Of a stretch of 64,000 nt of DNA, positions 8,462 to 17,781 are shown piece by piece. The notes beneath the pieces are model-generated. The model was not told the DNA's origin and ran no database searches. It worked only from the letters and a program-made list of their open reading frames with translations. This stretch comes from JANOYJ01 sp963792485 (GTDB lineage: Bacteria; Pseudomonadota; Alphaproteobacteria; Rhizobiales; Rhizobiaceae). Both the position numbers and the translations under genes were made by a program. Each line of letters starts with the position of its first letter. Positions within the stretch are counted from its first letter, which is position 1. The stretch covers positions 62,001 through 126,000 of the forward strand of contig CAWBWL010000007.1 in NCBI GenBank assembly GCA_963792485.1, read 5' to 3'.

Positions 8462-8862
8462 GCCTGCTCCAGCTCGATCAAGGTTCCCATGAAATCCTTC
8501 GGGTGCAGGAAAAGCACAGGCTTGCCATGCGCACCAATCTTGAGTTCGCCATCGCCAAGCACCCTTGCGCCACCTGCCCTGAGATGATCGCGGGCCGAGA
8601 TGATGTCTGCTACTTCATAGCACAGATGATGCATGCCGCCGGACGGGTTCTTTTCCAAAAAGGCCGCAATTGGCGAAGTCTCACCCAGCGGCTCCAAAAG
8701 TTCGACTTTTGTATTGCCCAGATCAACAAACACCACCGTCACGCCATGTTCCGGCAGCGCCTGCGGCGCTGAGAGATTTGCGCCGAGCATCTGCCGGTAT
8801 TGCGCGCAGGCTTTTTCCAGGTCCGGAACAGCGAGCGCAACGTGATTGAGCCTGCCGAGCAT
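8458..8862 (-). CDS. mce: methylmalonyl-CoA epimerase
   Basis: 134-residue glyoxalase-fold enzyme that interconverts (S)- and (R)-methylmalonyl-CoA in propionyl-CoA catabolism. Metal-ligand positions are visible as LNHVALAV (His) at the start, GGMHHLCYEV (His) near 88 and TLIELEQ (Glu) at the end. The start is ATG 8862 (MLGRLNHVA); the frame is open upstream but encodes low-complexity Arg/Ser sequence. One base separates it from the RNase J stop, so it is cotranscribed with rnj and birA. Confidence 0.92.
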   Translation of the reverse strand: MLGRLNHVALAVPDLEKACAQYRQMLGANLSAPQALPEHGVTVVFVDLGNTKVELLEPLGETSPIAAFLEKNPSGGMHHLCYEVADIISARDHLRAGGARVLGDGELKIGAHGKPVLFLHPKDFMGTLIELEQA

Positions 8863-8863
8863 T

Positions 8864-10534
8864 TCAGACCTGCGTGACGAACACCGTGACGATCGGCTTC
8901 TTGCCCCAGGCAGCCTCGGCGGCCGAGCGGACGGCGCGGCGCATGGCCTCGCGCACCAACTCCAAGTCGCGGCGCTTGACTCGGGGGATGGAGTCAAACG
9001 CGCTCATGGCTGCGTCGAACAGCTGATCATCCATGTCCTCACCTTGAGCGTCGAGTTCCGGCAGGCCGAAGGATTCAAGGTCCGGATCGCCAACAATGTT
9101 GAATTTGTCATCCACCGTCACGGCAAGGCCAACATGGCCGGAGAACGACAGCTTGCGCCGCTCGCCAATGCCCATTTCTTCGAAGTCGCCGACCAGCTTG
9201 CCGTCCTTGTAGATGCGCCCGGTGGGGGCGTCGTCTATCACTTCCGCCCGGCCTGGCGCCAGGCGCAGCATGTCGCCATTGCGCACGCGGGCAACTTGGC
9301 CGATGCCCTCGTTTGCGCCAAGCTCCGCCTGCGCAGTCAGATGCGCCGCCTCGCCATGCACCGGCACCAGAATCTGTGGCCTGACCCAAGAATACATCTT
9401 CTTCAGCTCATTGCGGCGCGGATGGCCGGAAACATGAACCAGCTGTTGCTCATCGGTGATGATCTCGATGCCCTGATCGATCAGCTTGTTCTTGATGTCG
9501 ATAATGGCCTTTTCATTGCCCGGAATGGTGCGGGACGAGAAAATCACACAGTCGCCCGCCACGAATTTGATCGAACGCATTTCGTCGTTTGCAAGCTTTG
9601 CCAGCGCGGCGCGGGATTCACCCTGGCTGCCGGTGAGGATGACAACGCAGTTCTGCCGGGGCAGAGTGGCGAAATCGTCCTCGGAAAGCGTCTCCGGCAG
9701 GCCTTCCATATAGCCAAGCTCACCCGACACTTCGAGCATTCGCTTCATCGAGCGGCCGAGCACAATAACCGAGCGCCCTGCATCCCGCGCTGCACCCATG
9801 ACGGTGCGTATACGGCCAACATTGGAGGAGAAGGATGTCACGGCAACCCGGCCCTTGGCGTCAGCGATGATCTTGGTGAGGTTCTCGCCCACGGCTTTTT
9901 CGGACGGGGAATCCCCTTCGCGCATGGCGTTGGTTGAATCGCACATCAGCGCTAGAACGCCTGTGTCGCCGAGCTCGCGGAAGCGCTTCTCGTCGGTCGG
10001 CATCCCCATCGAAGGCGTATCGTCGAGCTTCCAGTCGCCAGTATGAACGATTGTCCCGAGCGGCGTTGTGATCGCCAGCGCCACAGGCTCGGGGATGGAA
10101 TGGGTGACGTTGATGGCCTCGATGCCGAACGGGCCGATGTTGAACTTGTCGCCCACCTTGTAGATCGTCAAGGGAATCTTCTCTACGCCCTCTTCGAAGA
10201 AGCGCTTGGCTTCCAAAAGGCCGGCGCAGAACGCCGTGACGTAGACAGGAACACGCAGGCGCGGCCACAGATCCATCACGGCACCATAATGATCCTCATG
10301 TGCATGGGTGATGACCATGCCAAGAATATTGGCTTTTTCACCCTCCAAGAAGCGGATGTCAGGCAAGACAAGATCCGCGCCAGGAAGGTCCGGGCCGGGA
10401 AAGGTAACGCCGCAGTCCACTATGATCCACTTGCGGACACTCGGCGGACCAAAGCCGTACAGCGCCATGTTCATGCCGATTTCGCCAACGCCGCCGAGCG
10501 GCAGGAAGACGAGTTCGTTATTGTCCTTAGTCAT
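8864..10534 (-). CDS. rnj: ribonuclease J
   Basis: 556-residue beta-CASP metallo-beta-lactamase ribonuclease with 5'-to-3' exo- and endonuclease activity in RNA maturation and decay. The Zn motif HAHEDHYGA lies near residue 78, with HTGDWKLDDTP and a later VSGHPRRNELK as further metal-site and beta-CASP motifs. The N-terminus LVFLPLGGVGEIGMN is typical of the family. Alphaproteobacteria commonly use one RNase J in this birA-rnj-mce arrangement. Its start codon overlaps the birA stop (ATGA). Confidence 0.94.
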   Translation of the reverse strand: MTKDNNELVFLPLGGVGEIGMNMALYGFGPPSVRKWIIVDCGVTFPGPDLPGADLVLPDIRFLEGEKANILGMVITHAHEDHYGAVMDLWPRLRVPVYVTAFCAGLLEAKRFFEEGVEKIPLTIYKVGDKFNIGPFGIEAINVTHSIPEPVALAITTPLGTIVHTGDWKLDDTPSMGMPTDEKRFRELGDTGVLALMCDSTNAMREGDSPSEKAVGENLTKIIADAKGRVAVTSFSSNVGRIRTVMGAARDAGRSVIVLGRSMKRMLEVSGELGYMEGLPETLSEDDFATLPRQNCVVILTGSQGESRAALAKLANDEMRSIKFVAGDCVIFSSRTIPGNEKAIIDIKNKLIDQGIEIITDEQQLVHVSGHPRRNELKKMYSWVRPQILVPVHGEAAHLTAQAELGANEGIGQVARVRNGDMLRLAPGRAEVIDDAPTGRIYKDGKLVGDFEEMGIGERRKLSFSGHVGLAVTVDDKFNIVGDPDLESFGLPELDAQGEDMDDQLFDAAMSAFDSIPRVKRRDLELVREAMRRAVRSAAEAAWGKKPIVTVFVTQV

Positions 10535-11316
10535 TCTGTTCCTGACATAGATGTAGCAGACGGAAAGAAGACATCGCCTGCGGATATAAATCTTGTTTGG
10601 CCGTTTTGCAGGGTCAATACAAGCCGCCCCTGCCCGTCAATATCGTCAAAGCGTCCGTGAACCGGGCCTGATGGCAGGTTTATGCTGATGGCCTCGCCCA
10701 AACCGCGCGCCAGGCGCAGCCATTCGGCGCGGATTTGCGGGAAACCGCGACCGTGATCCCACGCATCAAGGGTCATGGCAATCGAGGACGCGAGAACTGG
10801 AAAGAGCGTATCGGGCGAAGCGTCAATACCGAGTTGTCCCAAATCGGTCGCCTGGTAAAGCGCTGGCTCCGGATGATGCGCGCAGTTGACTCCAATGCCG
10901 ATGGCAACGGCAAGGCGCCCGTCCGCAAGCGCTGCGCTTTCAAGCAGGATGCCGCAGATCTTCTTGGCATCCACCAGAATGTCATTCGGCCATTTGATCT
11001 TGAGGTCATGACGCGCCATGTCCGGCAGCCCAGCAAGAGCAGCATGCACGCCGCAGGCGACAGCGAGCGGCAAGGTGCCGAGCGCAACAGCGTCGCGGGC
11101 GGGATCAATCAGCAGGAGCGATGCGAACAGATTGCCGGGCTCAGAGACCCAGGAGCGGCCCTGGCGGCCCTTGCCTTGACCTTGGCGTGTTGCAGTGATC
11201 CAGAGCCTGCCGGGGTCGCCATGCCGGGCGGCAGCGAGCGCATCGGTGTTGGTTGAGCCAGTCTCGCCGCGCTTTTCATGACGAAAACCGGGCGCTCCGG
11301 CAATGGACGCGAACAC
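10531..11316 (-). CDS. birA: biotin-[acetyl-CoA-carboxylase] ligase
   Basis: 261 residues. It activates biotin as biotinyl-AMP and attaches it to the carboxyl-carrier protein. The ligase motif is QGQGKGRQGRSW (biotin/ATP loop, near 45-56), and KWPNDILVDAKKICGIL near 108 carries the catalytic Lys; a small C-terminal barrel follows. There is no N-terminal winged helix, so it is the class I, non-repressor type. It starts two bases after the nuoN stop, extending the complex I operon. Confidence 0.93.
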   Translation of the reverse strand: MFASIAGAPGFRHEKRGETGSTNTDALAAARHGDPGRLWITATRQGQGKGRQGRSWVSEPGNLFASLLLIDPARDAVALGTLPLAVACGVHAALAGLPDMARHDLKIKWPNDILVDAKKICGILLESAALADGRLAVAIGIGVNCAHHPEPALYQATDLGQLGIDASPDTLFPVLASSIAMTLDAWDHGRGFPQIRAEWLRLARGLGEAISINLPSGPVHGRFDDIDGQGRLVLTLQNGQTRFISAGDVFFPSATSMSGTE

Positions 11317-11318
11317 GT

Positions 11319-12758
11319 TCAGTTGAAGAAGGCGCCCGCCGCCGCTTGCGCCACAAAGGCGATCGGGCCACCGATGACGACGTAGAACAGAACGAACGCG
11401 CCAGAAACGCCGAGCACGGTGCGCAGCTCAATCGGCATTGGCAGGAAGCCTTGGCGCGATTCGTCGAACCACATGATCTTGATGATGCGCAGATAATAGT
11501 ACGCACCGACAACGGAAGCTAGAACGCCGATGACAGAGAGCGCCACGAGTTCAGCCTGGATGGCGGCGAGGAAGACATACCATTTTGCCCAGAACCCGGC
11601 GAGCGGCGGAATGCCAGCCAGCGAGAACATCAGGATGGTGAGAATGATCGCCATGATAGGATTGGTTTTTGACAGCCCGGAAAGCTCACTAATGTCTTCG
11701 ACATTGCCAGCGTCCTTGGTGCGCATGCCAAGAATGAAAGCAAAAGTACCGAGCGTCATGAACAGATAGATCAGCATATAGATCGCAACACCCTGGACAC
11801 CGCGCTCGGAGCCAGCGGCAAGACCGACAAGTGCAAACCCGACGTGACCGATGGAAGAGTAGGCCATCAGACGCTTGATATTTGTCTGGCCAATAGCGGC
11901 GAACGCGCCGAGCAGCATGGAGGCGATGGAGATAAAGACGATAACCTGCTGCCAATCAGCTTTGACCGGCATGAAGCCCTCCATGACCACGCGCACGAGC
12001 ATGGCCATCGCCGCCATTTTCGGGGCTGCGGCGAAGAAGGCCGTGACCGGCGTTGGCGCGCCTTCATACACGTCCGGCGTCCACATATGGAACGGCACGG
12101 CGGAGATTTTGAACGCAAGCCCGGCGAGAATGAAGACGAGGCCGAACAGAAGTCCCACCTGGCGCTCACCGCCCTCAAGTGCTGAGGCAATAGCGGCGAA
12201 TTCGATCTGGCCGGTAAAACCATAGACCAGCGAAATGCCGTACAGCAGCATGCCGGAAGACAGCGCGCCGAGAACGAAATATTTGAGCCCCGCCTCAGTG
12301 GATTTGGCGCTGTCGCGGTTGATGGCGGCGACCACGTAAAGCGCCAGCGACTGGAGTTCGAGGCCCATATAGAGGGCAAGCAGGCTGTTGGCCGAGACCA
12401 TCAGCATCATGCCGAGCGTTGACAGAAGCACGAGAACCGGAAACTCGAACTTGTTGAAATTGTCCTGATCCGCAAATCCGATCGACATCCAAAGCGTCAC
12501 GAACGCGCCGATCAGCACCAGCAACTTCATGAAGGCGGCAAAGCTGTCATTTGTATAGGACCCGTTGAAACCATCGGCGACCGGCGCCTGAAAGGCCAGA
12601 TATCCAGCGAGCGCAAGCACGGCGAGAGCCGCCCAGCATGTGATTTTGAATGTGTCGCCACGCAGAAATACACCCAGCATCAAGAGCGCCATGGATCCCA
12701 CGGCCACCACCACTTCCGGCGCGGCGAGGGAAAAACTGGCGGAAAATTCAGCCAACAT
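11319..12758 (-). CDS. nuoN: NADH-quinone oxidoreductase subunit N
   Basis: Antiporter-like membrane subunit of complex I, 479 residues and about 14 transmembrane helices. Conserved family elements are FFLAAPK-like FFAAAPKMAAMA, the proton-channel region LGAFAAIGQTNIKRLMAYSSIGHVG divided by helix breaks, and AGIPPLAGFWAKW near the end. It is the last nuo gene, directly followed by birA. No frame damage seen. Confidence 0.97.
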   Translation of the reverse strand: MLAEFSASFSLAAPEVVVAVGSMALLMLGVFLRGDTFKITCWAALAVLALAGYLAFQAPVADGFNGSYTNDSFAAFMKLLVLIGAFVTLWMSIGFADQDNFNKFEFPVLVLLSTLGMMLMVSANSLLALYMGLELQSLALYVVAAINRDSAKSTEAGLKYFVLGALSSGMLLYGISLVYGFTGQIEFAAIASALEGGERQVGLLFGLVFILAGLAFKISAVPFHMWTPDVYEGAPTPVTAFFAAAPKMAAMAMLVRVVMEGFMPVKADWQQVIVFISIASMLLGAFAAIGQTNIKRLMAYSSIGHVGFALVGLAAGSERGVQGVAIYMLIYLFMTLGTFAFILGMRTKDAGNVEDISELSGLSKTNPIMAIILTILMFSLAGIPPLAGFWAKWYVFLAAIQAELVALSVIGVLASVVGAYYYLRIIKIMWFDESRQGFLPMPIELRTVLGVSGAFVLFYVVIGGPIAFVAQAAAGAFFN

Positions 12759-12772
12759 AGATGCGCCCTCGT

Positions 12773-14272
12773 CTATTTAGCCGCCAGGGCGGTCTGGTTG
12801 GCAGTGGTATAGTCGGCAATCAGCGCGTCAACGGAGACTGCGGTCACGTCAAACACGGGTTTTGGATAAACCCCGTAGAAGATGACGAGAATGACCAGCG
12901 GATAAAGCATCGCCTTCTCACGCGTCGAAAGGTCAAGCAGGCCCTTCAGGCTCTCCTTGTCGAGCGTGCCGAAAATGACACGTCTGTAGAGCCAGAGCGC
13001 ATAAGCTGCTGATAGAATGACGCCGAAGGTCGCGAAGAAAGCCACCCAGGTATTGACGCGGAACGCGCCCATCAAAGTCAGGAACTCGCCGACAAAGGAG
13101 GAGGTTCCGGGCAGCCCGACATTGGCCATGGTGAAAATCAGGAATGCCACGGCATATTTCGGCATGTTGTTGACGAGCCCGCCATAGGCGGCAATCTCGC
13201 GTGTGTGCATGCGGTCGTAAATGACGCCGACGCACAGGAACAGCGCGCCGGATACGAGGCCGTGGCTGAGCATCTGGAAAATGCCGCCCTGGATGCCCTG
13301 CGCGTTGGCGGCGAAAATGCCCATTGTGACATAGCCCATGTGCGCGACAGACGAATAGGCGATCAGCTTCTTCATGTCCTCCTGCATCAGCGCCACCAGC
13401 GAGGTGTAGATGATGGCGACGATGGAGAGGGTGAACACGAACGGCGCGAACATATCGCTTGCCAGCGGAAACATTGGCAGCGAGAAGCGCAGGAAGCCAT
13501 AGCCGCCCATTTTCAGCAGGATTCCGGCCAGAATAACCGAGCCTGCCGTCGGCGCCTCCACATGCGCGTCCGGCAACCAGGTGTGCACCGGCCACATCGG
13601 CATTTTCACCGCAAATGAGGCGAAGAACGCAAGCCAAAGCCAAGTCTGCATGGAAGCCGGGAACTCGTACTTCAGAAGCGCCGGAATATCGGTCGTTCCA
13701 GCCGTCCAATACATCGCCATGATGGCGAGGAGCATCAGCACGGAACCAATGAGCGTGTAGAGAAAGAATTTGAAGCTCGCATAGACGCGCCGCTTTCCGC
13801 CCCACACGCCGATAATGATGAACATCGGGATGAGACCGGCTTCGAAATAGACGTAGAACAGCACGATATCGAGCGCCGTGAACACGCCGATCATCAGCGT
13901 TTCAAGGATCAGAAAGGCAATCATGTAGGCCTTGATGCGGCTTTCAATCGCCTCCCAGCTTGCTGCAATGCAAAACGGCATCAGGAATGTGGTGAGGATG
14001 ACGAACAGCATGGAAATGCCGTCGACGCCTACATGATAGCGGATGCCGGAATCAAGCCATGGCTTGTTCTCGACAAACTGGAAGTCGGCAGTTGTGATAT
14101 CAAACCCGGCCCAGATCAGCAGGGAGACGAGGAATGTGATGACGGTGGTGAACAGCGCGATCCAGCGGATGTTCCGGCGGCCAGCCTCATTGTCATCGCC
14201 GACGAACATCATCAGCAAAACACCTGCCAGCGGCAGGAAAGTGACAGTTGAGAGAATGGGCCAGCCGGTCAT
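12773..14272 (-). CDS. nuoM: NADH-quinone oxidoreductase subunit M
   Basis: Antiporter-like proton-pumping subunit of complex I, 499 residues. Conserved stretches include HTWLPDAHVEAPTAGS, KKLIAYSSVAHMGYVTMG and GLPGTSSFVGEF, with the channel Glu and Lys residues of the family. Its start overlaps the nuoL stop by four bases. Fourteen bases separate it from nuoN. Confidence 0.97.
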   Translation of the reverse strand: MTGWPILSTVTFLPLAGVLLMMFVGDDNEAGRRNIRWIALFTTVITFLVSLLIWAGFDITTADFQFVENKPWLDSGIRYHVGVDGISMLFVILTTFLMPFCIAASWEAIESRIKAYMIAFLILETLMIGVFTALDIVLFYVYFEAGLIPMFIIIGVWGGKRRVYASFKFFLYTLIGSVLMLLAIMAMYWTAGTTDIPALLKYEFPASMQTWLWLAFFASFAVKMPMWPVHTWLPDAHVEAPTAGSVILAGILLKMGGYGFLRFSLPMFPLASDMFAPFVFTLSIVAIIYTSLVALMQEDMKKLIAYSSVAHMGYVTMGIFAANAQGIQGGIFQMLSHGLVSGALFLCVGVIYDRMHTREIAAYGGLVNNMPKYAVAFLIFTMANVGLPGTSSFVGEFLTLMGAFRVNTWVAFFATFGVILSAAYALWLYRRVIFGTLDKESLKGLLDLSTREKAMLYPLVILVIFYGVYPKPVFDVTAVSVDALIADYTTANQTALAAK

Positions 14273-16239
14273 TGCAGCATCATCCAGGTTACGAGCGCCG
14301 CAACGCCGATCAGCATGGCGAAGGCATAATGATAGAGATAGCCGGTCTGCAGTTTGACCACGCGCGCGGTGACGTCGCCGACGCGCGCCGAAATGCCATC
14401 CGGCCCCAGTCCATCAATGATCGCGCCATCGCCCTGCTTCCACAGGAAGCTTCCAAGCCATTTGGCCGGTCGGACGAACAGGAAGTCGTAAATCTCGTCG
14501 AAGTACCATTTGTTGAGCAGGAATTGGTATAGCCCGTGGTGACGCGCGGCCAGGAGTTTCGGCGTTTGCGGCGAGCGAATGTAGAATTGATAAGCAAGCA
14601 GAAGGCCAGCGAGCATTGCGATGAACGGCGTCCACTTCACCAGAGCCGGCACATGGTGGAACTCTTCAAGGATATGGTTTTCCGCACCGGTGAACAGCGC
14701 GCCCTTCCAGAATTCGGCATATTCGTGCCCGAAGAAATAGCCTTCAAACAAAACACCCGCCAGCAGCGCCCCGGCGCCCAGAATGTAGAGCGGCACCAGC
14801 ATGACATTCGGCGATTCATGGATATGGTGCATCACGTCATGACTGGCGCGCGGCGTGCCGTGGAAGGTCATGAAAATCAGGCGCCATGAATAGAAAGACG
14901 TGAACAGGGCGGCGATGGCGAGCAGAGCAAATGCATAGCCTGCCGCTGGATTGTGCGAGGCGTAAGCGGACTCCACTATGATGTCCTTGGAGTAAAAACC
15001 TGCTGTGCCGACTACTCCCGGAATACCCAGCCCAGTCAGCGCGACCGTGCCGATTATCATGAGCCAATACGTCTTCGGAATATGCTTTCGCAGACCGCCC
15101 ATGTTCCGCATGTCCTGCTCGTTGGACACCGCATGGATGACCGAACCCGCTCCAAGAAACAGCAGCGCCTTGAAGAAGGCATGAGTGAACAGATGGAATA
15201 TCCCCGCGCCATAAGCGCCGACGCCGAGCGCCACGAACATGTAGCCGAGCTGCGAGCAGGTGGAATAGGCGATGACGCGCTTGATGTCGTTCTGCACAAG
15301 GCCAACTGTTGCAGCAAAGAATGCGGTCGTCGCGCCGACCACGGTCACAACTGTCAGCGCGGTGTGCGACAGTTCAAAAATCGGCGAAAGGCGCGCGACC
15401 ATGAACACGCCCGCAGTCACCATCGTCGCGGCGTGAATGAGCGCGGAAACGGGAGTTGGACCCTCCATCGCGTCTGGCAGCCATGTGTGCAGGAGGAATT
15501 GCGCGGACTTGCCCATCGCGCCCATGAACAACAAGAGCGCAACGATGGTGATCGCGGACTGCTTGTCGAGCTGATAGCCTAGGAAGTTCAGGACCGTCTG
15601 GCCCGTGTCGCCTTCAGCGGGAAGGTATGTTGCGGCATTCGCAAATATGTCGCTGAAGTTCACCGAGCCGAACAAAACGAAAATGCCGAAAATACCGAGC
15701 GCAAAGCCGAAATCGCCGACGCGGTTCACCACGAACGCCTTAATGGCGGCGGCATTGGCGGACGGCTTCTTGTACCAGAAACCGATCAGCAGGTAAGAGG
15801 CCAGACCAACGCCTTCCCAGCCGAAGAACATCTGCACGAGATTGTCAGCCGTCACCAGCGCCAGCATGGCGAAGGTGAACAGCGACAGATAGCCGAAGAA
15901 GCGCGGCCGGTCCGGGTCGTGGTGCATGTAGCCGATGGAATAGACATGCACGAGCGACGACACGGTGTTGACCACGACCAGCATCACGGCGGTGAGCGTG
16001 TCGACGCGCAGCGCCCATTCCACATTCAGATTGCCAGACTGGATGAAGGACATGACCGGCTGGACAAAAGCCTCGCCATGCCCAAGCGCCACATTGAAGA
16101 ACACGATCCACGACAGCACTGCGGCAATGATCAAAAAGCCGGTCGTCACATATTCGGACGCTTTCGCGCCGATGGACTGGCCGAACAGGCCCGCAATCAG
16201 GAAGCCGATCAGCGGCAGGAAGACGATGGCTTGAACCAT
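14269..16239 (-). CDS. nuoL: NADH-quinone oxidoreductase subunit L
   Basis: Distal proton-pumping subunit of complex I, 656 residues. It includes FFGWEGVGLASYLLIGFWY, HTWLPDAMEGPTPVSALIHA and KRVIAYSTCSQLGYMF. The C-terminal extension, with the lateral helix region carrying LNKWYFDEIYDFLFV, is intact. The gene is well placed between nuoK and nuoM with an ATGA overlap to nuoM. Confidence 0.97.
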   Translation of the reverse strand: MVQAIVFLPLIGFLIAGLFGQSIGAKASEYVTTGFLIIAAVLSWIVFFNVALGHGEAFVQPVMSFIQSGNLNVEWALRVDTLTAVMLVVVNTVSSLVHVYSIGYMHHDPDRPRFFGYLSLFTFAMLALVTADNLVQMFFGWEGVGLASYLLIGFWYKKPSANAAAIKAFVVNRVGDFGFALGIFGIFVLFGSVNFSDIFANAATYLPAEGDTGQTVLNFLGYQLDKQSAITIVALLLFMGAMGKSAQFLLHTWLPDAMEGPTPVSALIHAATMVTAGVFMVARLSPIFELSHTALTVVTVVGATTAFFAATVGLVQNDIKRVIAYSTCSQLGYMFVALGVGAYGAGIFHLFTHAFFKALLFLGAGSVIHAVSNEQDMRNMGGLRKHIPKTYWLMIIGTVALTGLGIPGVVGTAGFYSKDIIVESAYASHNPAAGYAFALLAIAALFTSFYSWRLIFMTFHGTPRASHDVMHHIHESPNVMLVPLYILGAGALLAGVLFEGYFFGHEYAEFWKGALFTGAENHILEEFHHVPALVKWTPFIAMLAGLLLAYQFYIRSPQTPKLLAARHHGLYQFLLNKWYFDEIYDFLFVRPAKWLGSFLWKQGDGAIIDGLGPDGISARVGDVTARVVKLQTGYLYHYAFAMLIGVAALVTWMMLQ

Positions 16240-16246
16240 GGCCGCG

Positions 16247-16555
16247 TCAGCCTTTCATCATGTTGATGTCTTCAACCGCGATGGTGCCGCGGTTGCGGTA
16301 GAAAACGACGAGAATCGCAAGACCGATAGCCGCCTCGGCTGCGGCCACGGTCAGCACGAACAGCGCGAAAATCTGACCGGTCAAATCATTCAGCGCTGCG
16401 GAGAACGCCACGAAGTTGAGGTTGACCGCAAGCAGGATGAGTTCGACCGACATCAGGATCACGATGACGTTCTTGCGGTTCAGGAACACGCCGAAAACGC
16501 CGAGCGTGAACAGGATCGCTGAGACAGTGAGATAGTGGGAGATGCCGATGGTCAT
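16247..16555 (-). CDS. nuoK: NADH-quinone oxidoreductase subunit K
   Basis: 102 residues and three transmembrane helices. The two conserved membrane glutamates sit in SVELILLAVNLN and AAAEAAIGLAI. It lies two bases after the nuoJ stop and seven before nuoL. Confidence 0.96.
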   Translation of the reverse strand: MTIGISHYLTVSAILFTLGVFGVFLNRKNVIVILMSVELILLAVNLNFVAFSAALNDLTGQIFALFVLTVAAAEAAIGLAILVVFYRNRGTIAVEDINMMKG

Positions 16556-16557
16556 GA

Positions 16558-17180
16558 CTAAAGCCCTGCCCCCGATTTGACTTTGATGACTTCAATTGCG
16601 GTCGCCGGTGTGCGGGCAACCTGGATAGAAACATCCTGACGTTTGACGCCTTCCTTGTGGCGCAGCGTCAGCACAATGGCGCCGATCATGGCGACCAGAA
16701 GCACCATACCCGCGATCTGGAAGTAGAGGATGTAATCCGTGTACAGAATATCGCCGAGTGCGGCGGTATTGGAGCGGGTGCTGACGGGCGGCGTCGGCTG
16801 TGCGGTGGCCGTTCCGAGCTTCGGCGCAAACACGGTGCCGCCGAGAACGATGATGAGCTCGGCAGCGAGGATGATGCCGACCAAGCGCGCCAATCGGCGC
16901 ATATTCCAAGCGCGCCCTTCTTCAGCTCAGCAAAATCCACATCCAGCATCATGACGACGAACAGGAACAGCACCGCCACCGCGCCGACGTAAACGACGAG
17001 CAGGATCATCGCGAGGAACTCGGCGCCGGTCAGGAGAAAAAGCGCTGCGGCGTTGAAAAAAGTCAGGATCAGAAACAGAACCGAATGCACGGGATTGCGC
17101 GCGGCGATCACCATGAAGGCGCTCGCCACGGCGGTGAAGGCGAACAGATAAAAGAATATCGCCTGCAGGCCTGTCAGCAT
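16558..17180 (-). CDS. nuoJ: NADH-quinone oxidoreductase subunit J (two one-base insertions)
   Basis: Complex I membrane subunit, about 206 residues when repaired, with five transmembrane helices. It begins MLTGLQAIFFYLFAFTA at 17180 and contains VYVGAVAVLFLFVVMMLD. The frame breaks after ELKKGAL. Removing one G from each of two GCGCTTGG stretches (about 16896 and 16915) gives ELKKGALEYAPIGALVGII, then continues AAELIIVLGG to the stop at 16558. The length is two bases over a multiple of three, consistent with two insertions. As nuoJ is indispensable to complex I, errors in the sequence are likelier than a real lesion. Confidence 0.88.
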
Positions 17181-17279
17181 GGGTTCCCCCGGTTCATTAT
17201 TCTTAGATTTTCACGACTCCCGTCCTGAAAACCGCGTGTCTCTTAAGACAGGCGCTTCTGCCCGTCCACCCTCAAAACC

Positions 17280-17771
17280 TCAGCGGTAGGGCGCATCCGC
17301 CGCAATATTTGCCGCGACTTCCCGCTCCCAACGGTCGCCATTGGCCAAGAGCCGCTCTTTGTCATAATACAACTCTTCACGCGTCTCCGTCGCAAACTCG
17401 AAATTCGGGCCTTCGACAATGGCGTCCACAGGGCAGGCTTCCTGGCAGAAGCCGCAATAGATGCATTTGACCATATCAATGTCGTAGCGCACCGTGCGGC
17501 GCGTGCCGTCATTGCCGCGCGGACCTGCCTCAATGGTGATCGCCTGCGCCGGGCAGATCGCCTCGCAGAGCTTGCAGGCGATGCAACGCTCCTCGCCGTT
17601 GGGATAGCGGCGCAGCACATGCTCGCCGCGGAAGCGCGGGCTCACCGGGCCCTTTTCATGCGGATAGTTCAACGTCGCCTTCGGCGCGAAAAACTGGCGC
17701 ATGGCGAGGAAGAAGGCGCTGACGAATTCCGCAAGGAGCAGCGATTTTGCGGCTTGGCCGAGAACTGACAT
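17280..17771 (-). CDS. nuoI: NADH-quinone oxidoreductase subunit I
   Basis: 163-residue peripheral subunit carrying two [4Fe-4S] clusters (N6a and N6b). The two motifs are CIACKLCEAICP near residue 63 and CIYCGFCQEACP near 102. The N-terminal amphipathic part (AEFVSAFFLAMRQFF) anchors it at the membrane. It is ten bases after nuoH, and a 99-base gap separates it from nuoJ. Confidence 0.97.
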   Translation of the reverse strand: MSVLGQAAKSLLLAEFVSAFFLAMRQFFAPKATLNYPHEKGPVSPRFRGEHVLRRYPNGEERCIACKLCEAICPAQAITIEAGPRGNDGTRRTVRYDIDMVKCIYCGFCQEACPVDAIVEGPNFEFATETREELYYDKERLLANGDRWEREVAANIAADAPYR

Positions 17772-17781
17772 ACGTTTCTCC

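Noticed and set aside
9108..9389. Arg/Gly/His-rich open frames antisense or shifted to RNase J and many other genes
   Set aside because: They are shadow frames produced by high-GC codons of well-supported genes.
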